A stretch of 46,930 nt of DNA, from assembly GCA_964427895.1 (NCBI GenBank), contig CAYRUZ010000006.1:1-46930 (forward strand), in the 5' to 3' direction. Made by a program: the position numbers and the translations under genes. The first letter of the stretch is position 1. The number at the start of each line of letters is the position of its first letter. Origin of the DNA: CAYRUZ01 sp964427895. Lineage in GTDB: Bacteria > Patescibacteriota > Gracilibacteria > Peribacterales > Peribacteraceae. This document shows, piece after piece, positions 14,835-22,579 of this stretch. The notes below the pieces were generated by a model. That model had not been told where the DNA came from and did not search any database. It saw nothing but the letters and a program-made list of their open reading frames with translations.

Positions 14835-14842
14835 CGAATTCC

Positions 14843-15247
14843 ATGGAGCCCCTTCCCCTTCGCTTCCGAGCACGCGTCGTCACCGGCGCAGGCCGCGGGC
14901 GAAAGCACGGCAGGCCGACGCTGAACCTCGACTTGGCCGACGTCCCCTCGACGTTGGCGGAAGGGATTTACGCCTGTGCCGCACATATCGACGGACGGAC
15001 GGAACGGGCGGTCATGCATTTCGGACCGCGGCCGGTTTTTCGGGATTCGGCGTCGTGCGAAGTGCATCTCATCGACACGCCGGTGAAGGAAGCGCCGCCG
15101 CACATGGACGTGACCGTCGTGTCGTACCTCCGCGAAGTCCGGGATTTCCCCTCGGCCGCGGCCATGTACGTGCAGATCGCATCCGACGTTGAGGCGGCCC
15201 GTGCTATCCTCGACGCATGGGTCTCGTCGGCAGCATCAAACGGCTGA
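14843..15247 (+). CDS. Stand-alone riboflavin kinase (RibF C-terminal domain)
   Basis: Converts riboflavin and ATP to FMN. The 134-aa product is the flavokinase domain only: GRGRKHGRPTLNLDL (the GxPTAN-type ATP/Mg loop), GIYACAAHIDG, FGPRPVF, CEVHLID and SYLREVRDFPSAAAM. The FAD synthetase half of bifunctional RibF is missing, so FAD would need another enzyme or import. It overlaps murE by 31 bp. Confidence 0.85.
   Translation: MEPLPLRFRARVVTGAGRGRKHGRPTLNLDLADVPSTLAEGIYACAAHIDGRTERAVMHFGPRPVFRDSASCEVHLIDTPVKEAPPHMDVTVVSYLREVRDFPSAAAMYVQIASDVEAARAILDAWVSSAASNG
15205..15210 (+). promoter_or_regulatory. Extended -10 box TGC-TATCCT of murE, inside the riboflavin kinase gene
   Basis: TATCCT with an upstream TG ends 6 nt before the murE ATG, so murE can have its own leaderless transcript. 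Confidence 0.45.
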
Positions 15248-16533
15248 TCCCCGAACAACATCCATTGCGTTTGTCGTGGCACAAAGCCAAGTCGTTCGTA
15301 GCCGCAGCGCGCTACGGTTTTCCCGCCCGCCGCTTGACGGTGATCGGCATCACCGGAACGGACGGCAAGACCACGACCGTCGGAATGGTCGTGCACGTAC
15401 TCGAGCACTGCGGGATCAAGGCCGGGTCTCTCTCCACGGCCAGCTTCACGGTCAACGGTCGCACCGAGTGGAACAGCACGCAGAAAACCTCGCCCTCACC
15501 CTTCACGGTTCAGCGTTTCCTCCGCAGGCTGGTCAAGATGGGCTGCTCGCACGCAGTCTTGGAATACTCGTCGCACGGATTGGTGCAGGGACGCACGCTG
15601 TGGACATGGCCAGCCGTCGCGGCCATCACCAATACCACCGCCGAACACCTGGACTACCACGGCACCATGGAAGAGTACCGTCGGGCCAAGAGCCTGCTCT
15701 TCTCGATGCTGCAGGGAAACGGCGCGAAGGTGCTCAACAGGGATGACGGGACATACGAACTCTACCGCCCGATCCCGTCGGAAGAGACATACTCTTACGG
15801 TCGCGGACCCCAAACGCACGGAGGCGAAATGGGCTACGTTCTGGAGAACGTTGTCTGCAGCACGCAGGGGTGTTCGGCCGACCTGCTCTCGGGGTCCGTA
15901 CGGCTTCCCTTGCACCTGCCGGTCGCCGGGGATTTCAACCTGCTGAATGCCGCATGCGCGCTCTGCTGCTGCGAAGCCGTCGGCCTGCCGACGAACGACA
16001 TCGTCCGCGCGCTGGCGACATTCCAGGGTATACCCGGACGCATCGAGCGCATCGATGAAAAACAGGATTTCGCCGTATTCGTGGATTTCACGGTTACTCC
16101 GGCGTCGTACACGGCGACTCTCGGCACGCTCCGCGCATCGTTACCCGAGGGGAAGCGATTGCTGGTGCTGATGGGCAGCTGCGGCGACCGCATGAAGGAA
16201 AAACGGCCGGTCATCGCCAAGATCGCCAGCGAACTGGCCGACGTCGTGGTGGTGACGAACGAGGACCCGTACACGGAAGACCCGGAGAAAATCATCGACG
16301 AAGTATGGAGCGGCATCGACGCCTCCAAGACCGAAGCGCATCGCATCAGCGACCGCGGCCAGGCCATCCACTTCATTCTGCGTCAGGCCAAACCGGGCGA
16401 CGCGGTCGTGCTCTGCGGCAAGGGAAGCGATACGACGATGTGGGTGAAAACGGGCAAAGTGCCCTGGAACGAACGGGAGATCGTGCGGCACGAACTGCGG
16501 GAGATGATGCGCGCTACCCCGCCGAAGCAATGA
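15217..16533 (+). CDS. murE: Mur ligase of MurE type (UDP-MurNAc-dipeptide amino acid ligase)
   Basis: ATP-dependent ligase adding the third stem-peptide residue in peptidoglycan synthesis. The 438-aa product has a P-loop ITGTDGKTTT at 45-54, EYSSHGL, AEHLDYHGTMEEYRRAKSLLF with the lysine that is carbamylated in the family, and a Mur C-terminal domain. The N-terminal UDP-binding domain is cut to about 40 residues. The usual YAHTPD reads FTVTPAS, and the diamino-acid motif region reads NEDPYTEDP in place of DNPRxE, so the added amino acid cannot be read off. Its stop overlaps the rnhB start (ATGA). Confidence 0.85.
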   Translation: MGLVGSIKRLIPEQHPLRLSWHKAKSFVAAARYGFPARRLTVIGITGTDGKTTTVGMVVHVLEHCGIKAGSLSTASFTVNGRTEWNSTQKTSPSPFTVQRFLRRLVKMGCSHAVLEYSSHGLVQGRTLWTWPAVAAITNTTAEHLDYHGTMEEYRRAKSLLFSMLQGNGAKVLNRDDGTYELYRPIPSEETYSYGRGPQTHGGEMGYVLENVVCSTQGCSADLLSGSVRLPLHLPVAGDFNLLNAACALCCCEAVGLPTNDIVRALATFQGIPGRIERIDEKQDFAVFVDFTVTPASYTATLGTLRASLPEGKRLLVLMGSCGDRMKEKRPVIAKIASELADVVVVTNEDPYTEDPEKIIDEVWSGIDASKTEAHRISDRGQAIHFILRQAKPGDAVVLCGKGSDTTMWVKTGKVPWNEREIVRHELREMMRATPPKQ

Positions 16534-17213
16534 CGGCAGTCGTCGTCGGCATCGACGAGGCCGGCCGAGGACCCCTGGCCGGACCCGTAGTGGCGGGCGC
16601 ATGCGTACTGACGACTCCCCTCTTCCGCCGTCGTGCGAAGGGCATCCACCTGTGGTCACCGTACGAGCGTAAGCCTGAGAACGACACGTACATCGCCGAT
16701 AGCAAGTCCCTCGACCCGGAAGAACGCGAGACGGCCTTCGCCTGGATTACCGCGAACTGTCCGTACGGCTACGGTATGAGCAGCGCGGAGGAGATCGATG
16801 CCATGGGCATCCTCGCGGCCACCGAGAAAGCCATGAACGAGGCGGTGACCATGCTCGAGAAAGTCATCACTCCGACATACCTGGTCGTCGATGGTCGCGA
16901 CGGCTTCTGGTTCAACTATCCCCACAGCTCGGTTGTCCGCGGGGACCAAACCGAACCGTGCATCGCGGCCGCGTCGATCATCGCCAAAGTGACCCGCGAC
17001 CGGTGGATCTGCGAGGCGGCGAAGAAGCATCCCGAGTATGGATTTGAACAGCACAAAGGGTACGGCACGCCGGTACATCAGGCAGCCCTGCTCAAGCACG
17101 GGCTGTGCCCTTTGCACCGCCGGTCGTTCGTGAAATCTTTCCTGCAAACCACCACAGGAAACATCCCAGCAAGAACACCGGAATCGTCAGCTGCTGTCCG
17201 CGCGTCAGCGTGA
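16530..17213 (+). CDS. rnhB: Ribonuclease HII
   Basis: Cuts RNA in RNA-DNA hybrids and removes misincorporated ribonucleotides. The 227-aa product begins VVGIDEAGRGPLAGPVVAGA (Asp/Glu catalytic), then IADSKSLDPEER, LVVDGRDG, and RGDQTEPCIAAASIIAKVTR. All catalytic acids are present. An insert of about 20 residues after the first strand (RRRAKGIHLWSPYERKPEND) lengthens the first loop. ATG 16530 overlaps the murE stop by 4 bp. The last 27 or so residues after HRRSF lie beyond the normal family end and overlap lgt on the other strand. Confidence 0.95.
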   Translation: MTAVVVGIDEAGRGPLAGPVVAGACVLTTPLFRRRAKGIHLWSPYERKPENDTYIADSKSLDPEERETAFAWITANCPYGYGMSSAEEIDAMGILAATEKAMNEAVTMLEKVITPTYLVVDGRDGFWFNYPHSSVVRGDQTEPCIAAASIIAKVTRDRWICEAAKKHPEYGFEQHKGYGTPVHQAALLKHGLCPLHRRSFVKSFLQTTTGNIPARTPESSAAVRASA

Positions 17214-17904
17214 AGAACCCTAGATCGAGGACGGGATACTCCTGGACCCGAAGGTATTCGACGAGAAACCGCAGCACGCCGTAGAGCATCAGGAAGAGTG
17301 CTGCAGCCCTGCCCGTACTGCTTGCAGGTCGCCGCAAATACAGGAAACAGGATGAGGCGATGAAGAGATCCTTCGCGCATGCGTAGAGCTGCGTGGGATG
17401 CCGCACACCCTCGACGCCGGGGAACGTCATGCCCCACGGGAGCGTGGTGATCGGACCGTAGAGTTCGCCGTTGATGAAGTTGCCGATACGGCCGAACGCC
17501 AATCCGAGAGCTGCGGGAACCACGATGACGTCGGCGAAGCGCAGCCAGTCGGCACGACGCTTCCGCAGGATGAAGGCGATGGCCAGGGTCGCGCCGATGA
17601 GCCCTCCGTGGAAGGACATTCCTCCCTCCCACACCGCGAATACTTTCCACGGAGAAGAGAGATAATAGGAAAGCCCGTAGAACAAGACATAGCCCAACCG
17701 CCCTCCGACCACCACGCCCACCACGGCGGCGGAAACGATGTTCGACCAATCGTCCGCCGTGAGGGACAATCCCCGGTATTTCTGCAACCGAGGAAGCAGA
17801 AACCACGCGACAATGAAGGCCGAAAGGTACATGAGACCGTACCAGTGCACGCCGAATCCGAAGATCTCGACGGCGACTGCGCGGGACGGGAAGAAGGAAA
17901 GCAT
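17092..17904 (-). CDS. lgt: Prolipoprotein diacylglyceryl transferase
   Basis: Transfers diacylglycerol from phosphatidylglycerol to the lipobox cysteine of prolipoproteins. The 270-aa polytopic protein has about seven TM helices, GMSFHGGLIG, and the signature GRIGNFINGELYG with the essential arginine. The window encodes likely substrates (lipoproteins at 21939 and 46166). Its C-terminal 40 codons overlap the 3' end of rnhB by 122 bp in convergent orientation, which is unusual. It diverges from tsaD with 21 bp between start codons. Confidence 0.97.
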   Translation of the reverse strand: MLSFFPSRAVAVEIFGFGVHWYGLMYLSAFIVAWFLLPRLQKYRGLSLTADDWSNIVSAAVVGVVVGGRLGYVLFYGLSYYLSSPWKVFAVWEGGMSFHGGLIGATLAIAFILRKRRADWLRFADVIVVPAALGLAFGRIGNFINGELYGPITTLPWGMTFPGVEGVRHPTQLYACAKDLFIASSCFLYLRRPASSTGRAAALFLMLYGVLRFLVEYLRVQEYPVLDLGFFTLTRGQQLTIPVFLLGCFLWWFAGKISRTTGGAKGTARA

Positions 17905-17910
17905 CGCGTG

Positions 17911-17916
17911 TATGAT
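17911..17916 (+). promoter_or_regulatory. -10 box TATGAT of tsaD, leaderless
   Basis: TATGAT lies 9 nt before the tsaD ATG, in the 21-bp gap shared with the divergent lgt start. Confidence 0.5.
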
Positions 17917-17925
17917 GCCACAGTC

Positions 17926-18954
17926 ATGCGCATCCTGGGCATCGAATCATCGTGCGATGAAACGTCGGCCGCAGTCGTGGAAGACGGCCGCGTCGTGCGC
18001 AGCAACATCATCGCCACGTCCCGCCTGGCTTTCGAACGCGCGGGAGGCGTCATTCCCGAAAAGGCCGCGCGCGAAACAGTGCGCTGCGCCATACCCGTGG
18101 TGGAGCAGGCCCTCAACGAAGCGCAATGTACCCCGGACGACATCGATGCCGTGGCCGTCACGGCCGGACCGGGTCTGCTTGGCTCACTCCTCGTCGGAAC
18201 CGCCACGGCGCGGTGCATCGCTCAGGCATGGAACAAGCCCTTGATCGGCGTGCACCATACGCTCGGACACCTGTCGTCCACCTGGTTGCTCAAGCAGGGG
18301 GAACCCCAAGGCGAAGACCCCCGGTTCCCGGTGATGACGCTCTCGGTATCGGGCGGACATACTGAATTGTGGCTGCGCACCAGCCATACCAAAGGCTTCC
18401 TTGTCGGCCGCACGCGCGACGACGCCGCAGGCGAAGCATTCGATAAAGGGGCCACGCTCCTGGGACTGCCCTATCCGGGAGGACCCTCTATCGCCAAAGC
18501 CGCGGATGGCAGAAACGAATCGTTCTTATCGCTGCCACGCCCCCTCAAAGGCGATGACTCCTGCGACTTCAGTTTCTCGGGGCTCAAGACGGCGTTGCGC
18601 TACGCATTGGCCGAGAACCCGACCATGCCCGTCGGCGACGCGGCGGCTTCCTTCCAGCATGCCATTTGCCTGCACCTCCTCGACCGACTCGAGCATGCCC
18701 TGAGGAAACAAGCGGCCGTGGAAGTGCACGTAGTGGGCGGAGTGTCGGCCAACGCCCGGCTGCGCCAAATGCTGGGCGAGCACTTCCCCACGCGCACGGT
18801 CCGCGTGCCAATCACATTAGGATACTGCACGGACAATGCGGCCATGATCGCCTCCGCGGCATACTATCTGGTACGCGAACGACCATCCGCCCTCACCGAT
18901 CCGGTGGTGGCCGCCGCATCGATGCCGCTCGAGAGCGCGGTGGCGCCCGCCTGA
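17926..18954 (+). CDS. tsaD: tRNA N6-adenosine threonylcarbamoyltransferase TsaD
   Basis: Catalyses the last step of t6A37 modification in ANN-decoding tRNAs, together with TsaB/E. The 342-aa product has GIESSCDETSAAVV, AVTAGPGLLGSL, the metal-binding HxxxH (His111, His115 in HHTLGH), SVSGGHTEL and the GGVSANARLR motif. The long open frame upstream to 17398 is antisense to lgt; the start is fixed at 17926 by the family N-terminus MRILGIESS and the -10 box. Confidence 0.97.
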   Translation: MRILGIESSCDETSAAVVEDGRVVRSNIIATSRLAFERAGGVIPEKAARETVRCAIPVVEQALNEAQCTPDDIDAVAVTAGPGLLGSLLVGTATARCIAQAWNKPLIGVHHTLGHLSSTWLLKQGEPQGEDPRFPVMTLSVSGGHTELWLRTSHTKGFLVGRTRDDAAGEAFDKGATLLGLPYPGGPSIAKAADGRNESFLSLPRPLKGDDSCDFSFSGLKTALRYALAENPTMPVGDAAASFQHAICLHLLDRLEHALRKQAAVEVHVVGGVSANARLRQMLGEHFPTRTVRVPITLGYCTDNAAMIASAAYYLVRERPSALTDPVVAAASMPLESAVAPA

Positions 18955-18963
18955 TCGCAGCGC

Positions 18964-18969
18964 TACCAT
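18964..18969 (+). promoter_or_regulatory. -10-like TACCAT before the membrane protein gene at 18978
   Basis: TACCAT lies 8 nt before ATG 18978. Confidence 0.35.
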
Positions 18970-18977
18970 GAACGCCG

Positions 18978-19541
18978 ATGTCTCCCATGAACATCACTCT
19001 CACGTGGGACCTGGTGATCATCGTGTTCATCGCGATCGTCACCGCGTACAGCTACATCGTGGGAAAGAAGGAGTGCGTGAAGGTGATCGTCGGCACCTAC
19101 ATGGCCGCGGTGGCCGTGCAGGGCATTCTCACGTTGGTTGCCCGCGGCGAACCGCAGGTCGTCAATCTCCTCTCGACGATGGGATTCGGACTCAACGGCG
19201 AGATCTTCAACATGAGCAAGCTCATCCTCTTCATGCTGATGATGATCATGATCGCGGTACGCGGAGGATTCGAGGTGGAGTACTCCAAGGAGAACTGGGG
19301 CATGTTGAACATCGCCATCACGGGCGCGTTCGGTCTCACGACGGCCTTCCTCATCTTGGTCACGCTGGCCACGTACATCGCGGGCGTACCGTTGATGTCG
19401 CCGCTCCTGGGCGAGTCGCAGGCGATCGCCCCCATCCTCCAACAAAGCGTCCTTCTGCAGGTGCTCGTGCACTACCAAGACATCTGGTTCGCACTGCCTG
19501 CGCTGCTGCTCCTCATCGTCGGCTTCTACGACAACTGGTGA
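18978..19541 (+). CDS. Polytopic membrane protein, unknown
   Basis: 187 aa with about four hydrophobic segments. The first is an N-terminal TM (LVIIVFIAIVTAYSYIVG), followed by a short cytoplasmic KKECVK and a second TM. A Met-rich helix (LILFMLMMIMIAV), a long TM in the middle and a final C-terminal TM come after. The layout is vaguely CvpA-like but no signature supports a name. An alternative ATG is at 18987. It precedes the VirB2-like pilin gene by about 130 bp. Confidence 0.6.
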   Translation: MSPMNITLTWDLVIIVFIAIVTAYSYIVGKKECVKVIVGTYMAAVAVQGILTLVARGEPQVVNLLSTMGFGLNGEIFNMSKLILFMLMMIMIAVRGGFEVEYSKENWGMLNIAITGAFGLTTAFLILVTLATYIAGVPLMSPLLGESQAIAPILQQSVLLQVLVHYQDIWFALPALLLLIVGFYDNW

Positions 19542-19668
19542 AAGCAGAGCGTCACAGCATATTTTTTGCATAACGGTCAACAGGATGTGCTGATGTACAC
19601 ACCGGCATCTCTTGCGTAACACCCGCCCCGTGTACGAGACTGACGGCGAGTCTTCCTCCCCGTTTATC

Positions 19669-20037
19669 ATGACGACTGCCCGAGCTCTCGCTCTTCGCGC
19701 ATCATTGGCCACCATGGCCGTGATGACATTCGCCCAGAAGGCACTTGCCTTCGGCGGACCGATTCCGCCGCTGCCCGGCACGCCGACCGGCGTGAACGTG
19801 CGCGCCACCGTGGCCGGTGCCCTTATCTTCGTCCTCAACTTCGTCGCTCTCGCGGCGGTTGTGGTCATCGTCATCGCCGGTATCCGCCTCATCGTCTCCC
19901 AGGGAGACCAGGAGCAGAAGGAGACCGCCAAGAAGACGATCTTCTACGCGATCGCGGGTCTCGTGATCATCCTGCTCGCCCGCGTGATCGTCGGATTCGT
20001 GACGCAGGAACTGCCGCAGTTCGTGCAGGGAACCTGA
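19669..20037 (+). CDS. TrbC/VirB2-like pilin family small membrane protein
   Basis: 122 aa with a signal-like N-terminus, then a mature part with two long TM helices. The connecting loop SQGDQEQKETAKKTIFYA is typical of the VirB2/TrbC-like pilins common in Patescibacteria and Firmicutes. The function is likely a conjugation-type or surface filament subunit, or a membrane assembly protein. No other type IV secretion genes are in the window. The ATG is preceded by TCTTCCTCCCCGTTTATC, the CU-rich leader motif. A strong terminator follows. Confidence 0.7.
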   Translation: MTTARALALRASLATMAVMTFAQKALAFGGPIPPLPGTPTGVNVRATVAGALIFVLNFVALAAVVVIVIAGIRLIVSQGDQEQKETAKKTIFYAIAGLVIILLARVIVGFVTQELPQFVQGT

Positions 20038-20058
20038 TTCCCCTTCTCATCGCACTTC

Positions 20059-20085
20059 AAAAGGGGCCGGCAACGGCCCTTTTTT
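20059..20085 (+). terminator. Rho-independent terminator after the VirB2-like gene
   Basis: GGGCCG-GCAA-CGGCCC stem with flanking A and T runs (AAAA before, six T after), 26 bp after the stop. Confidence 0.85.
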
Positions 20086-20110
20086 GTACTCCTATGTGTC
20101 TTAATCGATT

Positions 20111-20352
20111 CCCATTTCTTTTGTCCGGCAACAAAAGAAATGGGAGAAAGAAAAAATGCCTCAGCGCTTCAAGCTTGCGCCGGGTCGGGGCGCCCGCTGG
20201 GGCGCTGCGGCATTGGGGATTCATTACACTCGCCAAAGCGCGCCGAAAACGCCCAGGTGTGGGCGCGGCAGCGGGGGTGACTGGGGCAAGCGGGTCGGGG
20301 CTTGCCGCGCAGTGTTTTCTTGGGCACTTCTTTGTCACGGCAAAGAAGTGCC
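20111..20352. repeat. Array of five perfect hairpins bounded by two related palindromes
   Basis: Stem 1: CCCATTTCTTTTGT (20111-20124) with ACAAAAGAAATGGG (20131-20144), loop CCGGCA. Stem 2: GCGCCC/GGGCGC (20190-20205). Stem 3: CGCCCA/TGGGCG (20250-20265). Stem 4: GGCAAGC/GCTTGCC (20285-20306). Stem 5: GGCACTTCTTTG/CAAAGAAGTGCC (20323-20352), loop TCACGG. Stems 1 and 5 are similar in sequence and loop. No coding gene fits; the open frame on the plus strand follows only from GC richness. It may be a REP/BIME-like mobile repeat or a structured RNA. Confidence 0.6.
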
Positions 20353-20357
20353 AACCG

Positions 20358-20924
20358 TCATGCCCCCTGCGGCGTTCCCGGCTTGGGCGTGGGAACGGCG
20401 GCCTCCGCGAATTCATCGATGGTTTCCAGGATGGTGTTCTTCGGTTCAGGCGCGGTGATGGTGGGATCGCGCACGATGACCGCTTCGGTGCGCACCTCGA
20501 TGATCTCGCTGATGGGCAAAGCGATCCCCCACTGCCCCCACTTGCGCGGAAACAACCACTCCGCCTGGAACATCTTCGTGTCGAACTGCACATCGGCACA
20601 GCGCCCGAGAACACCGCCAGTTTCCGTCAGAATCCGCTGACCGTAAATGGTTCGGCCGGACTCGGCGATTGCCGCAAGGCGCAAGCGGTCTTCGAGTGGC
20701 CCAAGAGCATCGGCGTCACCGATGCGGACGTACGTCCCCCAGTGAAGGATGTCCTGGGATGAGAGGAACGGATCCGGTCCGTGGAAGAATCCCGGAAGCC
20801 GGACGAAGAATCCTTCGACTCTGCCCGTGTCGGGATGGAGGACGGGCGCGTCGATGATTCCCAACGGTTCGCCGCCCTCGTCGAGAACAGGCATACCCCG
20901 GCAGGTGGAGAAGCGCACATGCAT
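20358..20924 (-). CDS. PRC-barrel domain protein
   Basis: 188 aa. The N-terminal half looks like a PRC-barrel (RGMPVLDEGGEPLGIIDAP...TGRVEGFFVRLPG), and a second barrel-like unit (SGRTIYGQRILTETGGVLGR) follows. PRC-barrels occur in RNA-processing and photosynthetic proteins, and the role here is unknown. The tail is Pro/Thr-rich. The start at 20924 is chosen because TAGGAT (20933-20938, minus) lies 8 nt before it; the frame is open to 20978. Divergent from prs with overlapping promoters. Confidence 0.65.
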   Translation of the reverse strand: MHVRFSTCRGMPVLDEGGEPLGIIDAPVLHPDTGRVEGFFVRLPGFFHGPDPFLSSQDILHWGTYVRIGDADALGPLEDRLRLAAIAESGRTIYGQRILTETGGVLGRCADVQFDTKMFQAEWLFPRKWGQWGIALPISEIIEVRTEAVIVRDPTITAPEPKNTILETIDEFAEAAVPTPKPGTPQGA

Positions 20925-20928
20925 CTGG

Positions 20929-20938
20929 TACCATCCTA
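20929..20938. promoter_or_regulatory. Overlapping divergent -10 boxes for prs (+) and the PRC-barrel gene (-)
   Basis: On the plus strand TGG-TACCAT (extended -10) lies 10 nt before the prs ATG. On the minus strand TAGGAT (20938-20933) lies 8 nt before the PRC ATG. The hexamers share two base pairs, and the two start codons are only 20 bp apart. Confidence 0.45.
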
Positions 20939-20944
20939 CATCAG

Positions 20945-21910
20945 ATGCACCTGTTTGCGGGATCGTCGCATTCAGCACTCGCGGCCGCGGTGGCCCGCGA
21001 GCTCGGTATTCCGCTGGGAAAAGTGATGCTCAAGCGTTTCAGCTCGGGCGAATGTTACGTGCGCTACGAGGAATCCGTGCGCGGAAGCGACGTCTATATC
21101 CTGCAATCCCCCGGCCGCGACCCCGATCTGTCCTTGATGGAATTACTGATGATGTGCCAGGCGGCGAAGCTCAGTTTCGCCCGCAAGGTGCATGTGGTGA
21201 TGCCGCACTTCCCCTATGCCCGCCAGGACCGCGTCGCGGAACCGCGCGAACCGATTTCGGCGAAGCTCGTGGCCGATCTCCTGCAGGCGGCGGGGGCGGA
21301 CCACCTCGTGACGATGACGCTCCACTCGGACCAGATTCAGGGGTTCTTCTCCATTCCGGTCGATAATCTCAACGCCCGCAGCGTGTTCGCGGACTACTTC
21401 CAGAAAAAGATGAAACTGCGCGATCCGGTTGTGGTCGCCCCGGACGTGGGAGGAGCGAAGCAGGCCAAGAAGTTCGCCGATGTGCTCGGCGCGGACCTCG
21501 CCATCATGCACAAGGTGCGCGCGGCCCATCAGCAGGCTGCCGTGAAGGACGTGGTGGGCGACGTGAGCGGGCGCACCTGCATCGTCTTCGATGACATCAT
21601 CGATACGGCGGGAAGCTTGATGGCGGCCCGCGACGCACTCGTCCGGGCTGGAGCGAACGATGACGTCTACGTTGCCGCGAGCCACGCGGTCTTCTCCGGT
21701 CCGGCACTCGAAAACCTCAAAAAAGCAGGCTTCAAGCAAGTCGTTGTGACGGACAGTATTGTGAATCCTGTGAATGCCTTTGCGGGCCTAACGGTGCTTT
21801 CCGTGGCGCCGCTGCTCGCAAAAGTCATCGCGCACAACGAAAGTCACAAGAGCGTGACCGAGATTTACGGCAACAAGAAGTCGCTTCCCGCGAGAAAGAA
21901 GAGAGGGTAG
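20945..21910 (+). CDS. prs: Ribose-phosphate pyrophosphokinase
   Basis: Makes PRPP from ribose 5-phosphate and ATP, feeding nucleotide and cofactor synthesis. The 321-aa product has the FSSGE flexible-loop entry, PHFPYARQDR, VTMTLHSDQIQGFF and the PRPP-binding loop CIVFDDIIDTAGS. The C-terminus carries a basic tail (NKKSLPARKKRG). Length and motifs are normal. Predicted leaderless. Confidence 0.96.
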   Translation: MHLFAGSSHSALAAAVARELGIPLGKVMLKRFSSGECYVRYEESVRGSDVYILQSPGRDPDLSLMELLMMCQAAKLSFARKVHVVMPHFPYARQDRVAEPREPISAKLVADLLQAAGADHLVTMTLHSDQIQGFFSIPVDNLNARSVFADYFQKKMKLRDPVVVAPDVGGAKQAKKFADVLGADLAIMHKVRAAHQQAAVKDVVGDVSGRTCIVFDDIIDTAGSLMAARDALVRAGANDDVYVAASHAVFSGPALENLKKAGFKQVVVTDSIVNPVNAFAGLTVLSVAPLLAKVIAHNESHKSVTEIYGNKKSLPARKKRG

Positions 21911-21938
21911 AGTCTCGCCGTTTCTTCCTCCCCCTTTC

Positions 21939-22301
21939 ATGTATTCCTCCTCTTCCCGCGTGTTCGCATCTCTCGCGGCATGCAGCGTCGCCCTTTCATT
22001 GGCGGCGTGCCAACCCAAGACGGCTCAGGCCCCCACTCCTGCGGCTTGCGCGAAGATCACTGACTCCAAGGAGAAGCAGAACTGCGTCGCGGCATGGAAT
22101 GTCGCCGTCGATCAGTGCAAGAAGGAGGAGGCCGCCTTCAACAAGACGAACAAGGACAAGACGAAGAAGTTCAACCTCGCCAGCTGCGAGAGCAAGAAGT
22201 TCGACATGGCGATGAAGAAGGAAGACAAGAAGCCGACTGATCCGAAGAAGGATGACACCAAGAAGCCGGACCAGAAGGACGACAAAATGGCCCCGAAGTG
22301 A
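21939..22301 (+). CDS. Small Lys/Asp-rich lipoprotein, unknown
   Basis: 120 aa with a lipoprotein signal peptide (SVALSLAAC, lipid-modified Cys24). The mature part has four further Cys (AACAKITDS, NCVAAW, DQCKKE, ASCESK) and a very basic/acidic tail (KKEDKKPTDPKKDDTKK). No family was recognised. The ATG is preceded by TTTCTTCCTCCCCCTTTC, almost identical to the leader at 39795. It is followed by a strong terminator. Confidence 0.7.
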   Translation: MYSSSSRVFASLAACSVALSLAACQPKTAQAPTPAACAKITDSKEKQNCVAAWNVAVDQCKKEEAAFNKTNKDKTKKFNLASCESKKFDMAMKKEDKKPTDPKKDDTKKPDQKDDKMAPK

Positions 22302-22326
22302 TCGTTCTTCCATCAATGACTTCTCG

Positions 22327-22354
22327 ACGCGGCGGGTCTCCCCGCCGCGTTTTT
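22327..22354 (+). terminator. Rho-independent terminator of the lipoprotein gene
   Basis: ACGCGGCGGG/CCCGCCGCGT 10-bp stem with TCTC loop and TTTT, 25 bp after the stop. Confidence 0.88.
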
Positions 22355-22418
22355 AGAGTTGCGATAGCCAAAAGCCCGTTGACCGCGGGCTCGAGACGCC
22401 CTACCCTCTGTGGGCTTT

Positions 22419-22494
22419 GGGCGATTAGCTCAGGGGTTAGAGCGCGACACTGATAATGTCGAGGTCGATGGTTCAAATCCATCATCGCCCACCA
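22419..22494 (+). tRNA. tRNA-Ile(GAT)
   Basis: Acceptor GGGCGAT/ATCGCCC, D-arm GCTCAGGGGTTAGAGC, anticodon stem CGACA/TGTCG with loop CTGATAA (GAT), T-arm GGTTCAAATCC, encoded CCA. It is stand-alone and not in an rRNA operon. Confidence 0.95.
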
Positions 22495-22563
22495 CCCATA
22501 CCATCACCGTAATCACGTCCGTGGCGACCGCAGGCCGCTCTGTATAAAATGCATTGAAAGTGG

Positions 22564-22569
22564 TATAAT
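22564..22569 (+). promoter_or_regulatory. Extended -10 TGG-TATAAT of the gene at 22580
   Basis: Perfect TATAAT with an upstream TGG, 10 nt before the ATG; predicted near-leaderless. Confidence 0.6.
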
Positions 22570-22579
22570 ACTACTAAAC

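Noticed and set aside
20094..20762. 222-aa open frame covering the hairpin array and the PRC gene
   Set aside because: It runs through five perfect palindromes and antisense to the PRC-barrel gene. The protein is Arg/Gly-rich with no domain.
22554..22569. TTGAAA as a -35 box for TATAAT
   Set aside because: Spacing is only 4 bp; the TGn extension explains the promoter better.
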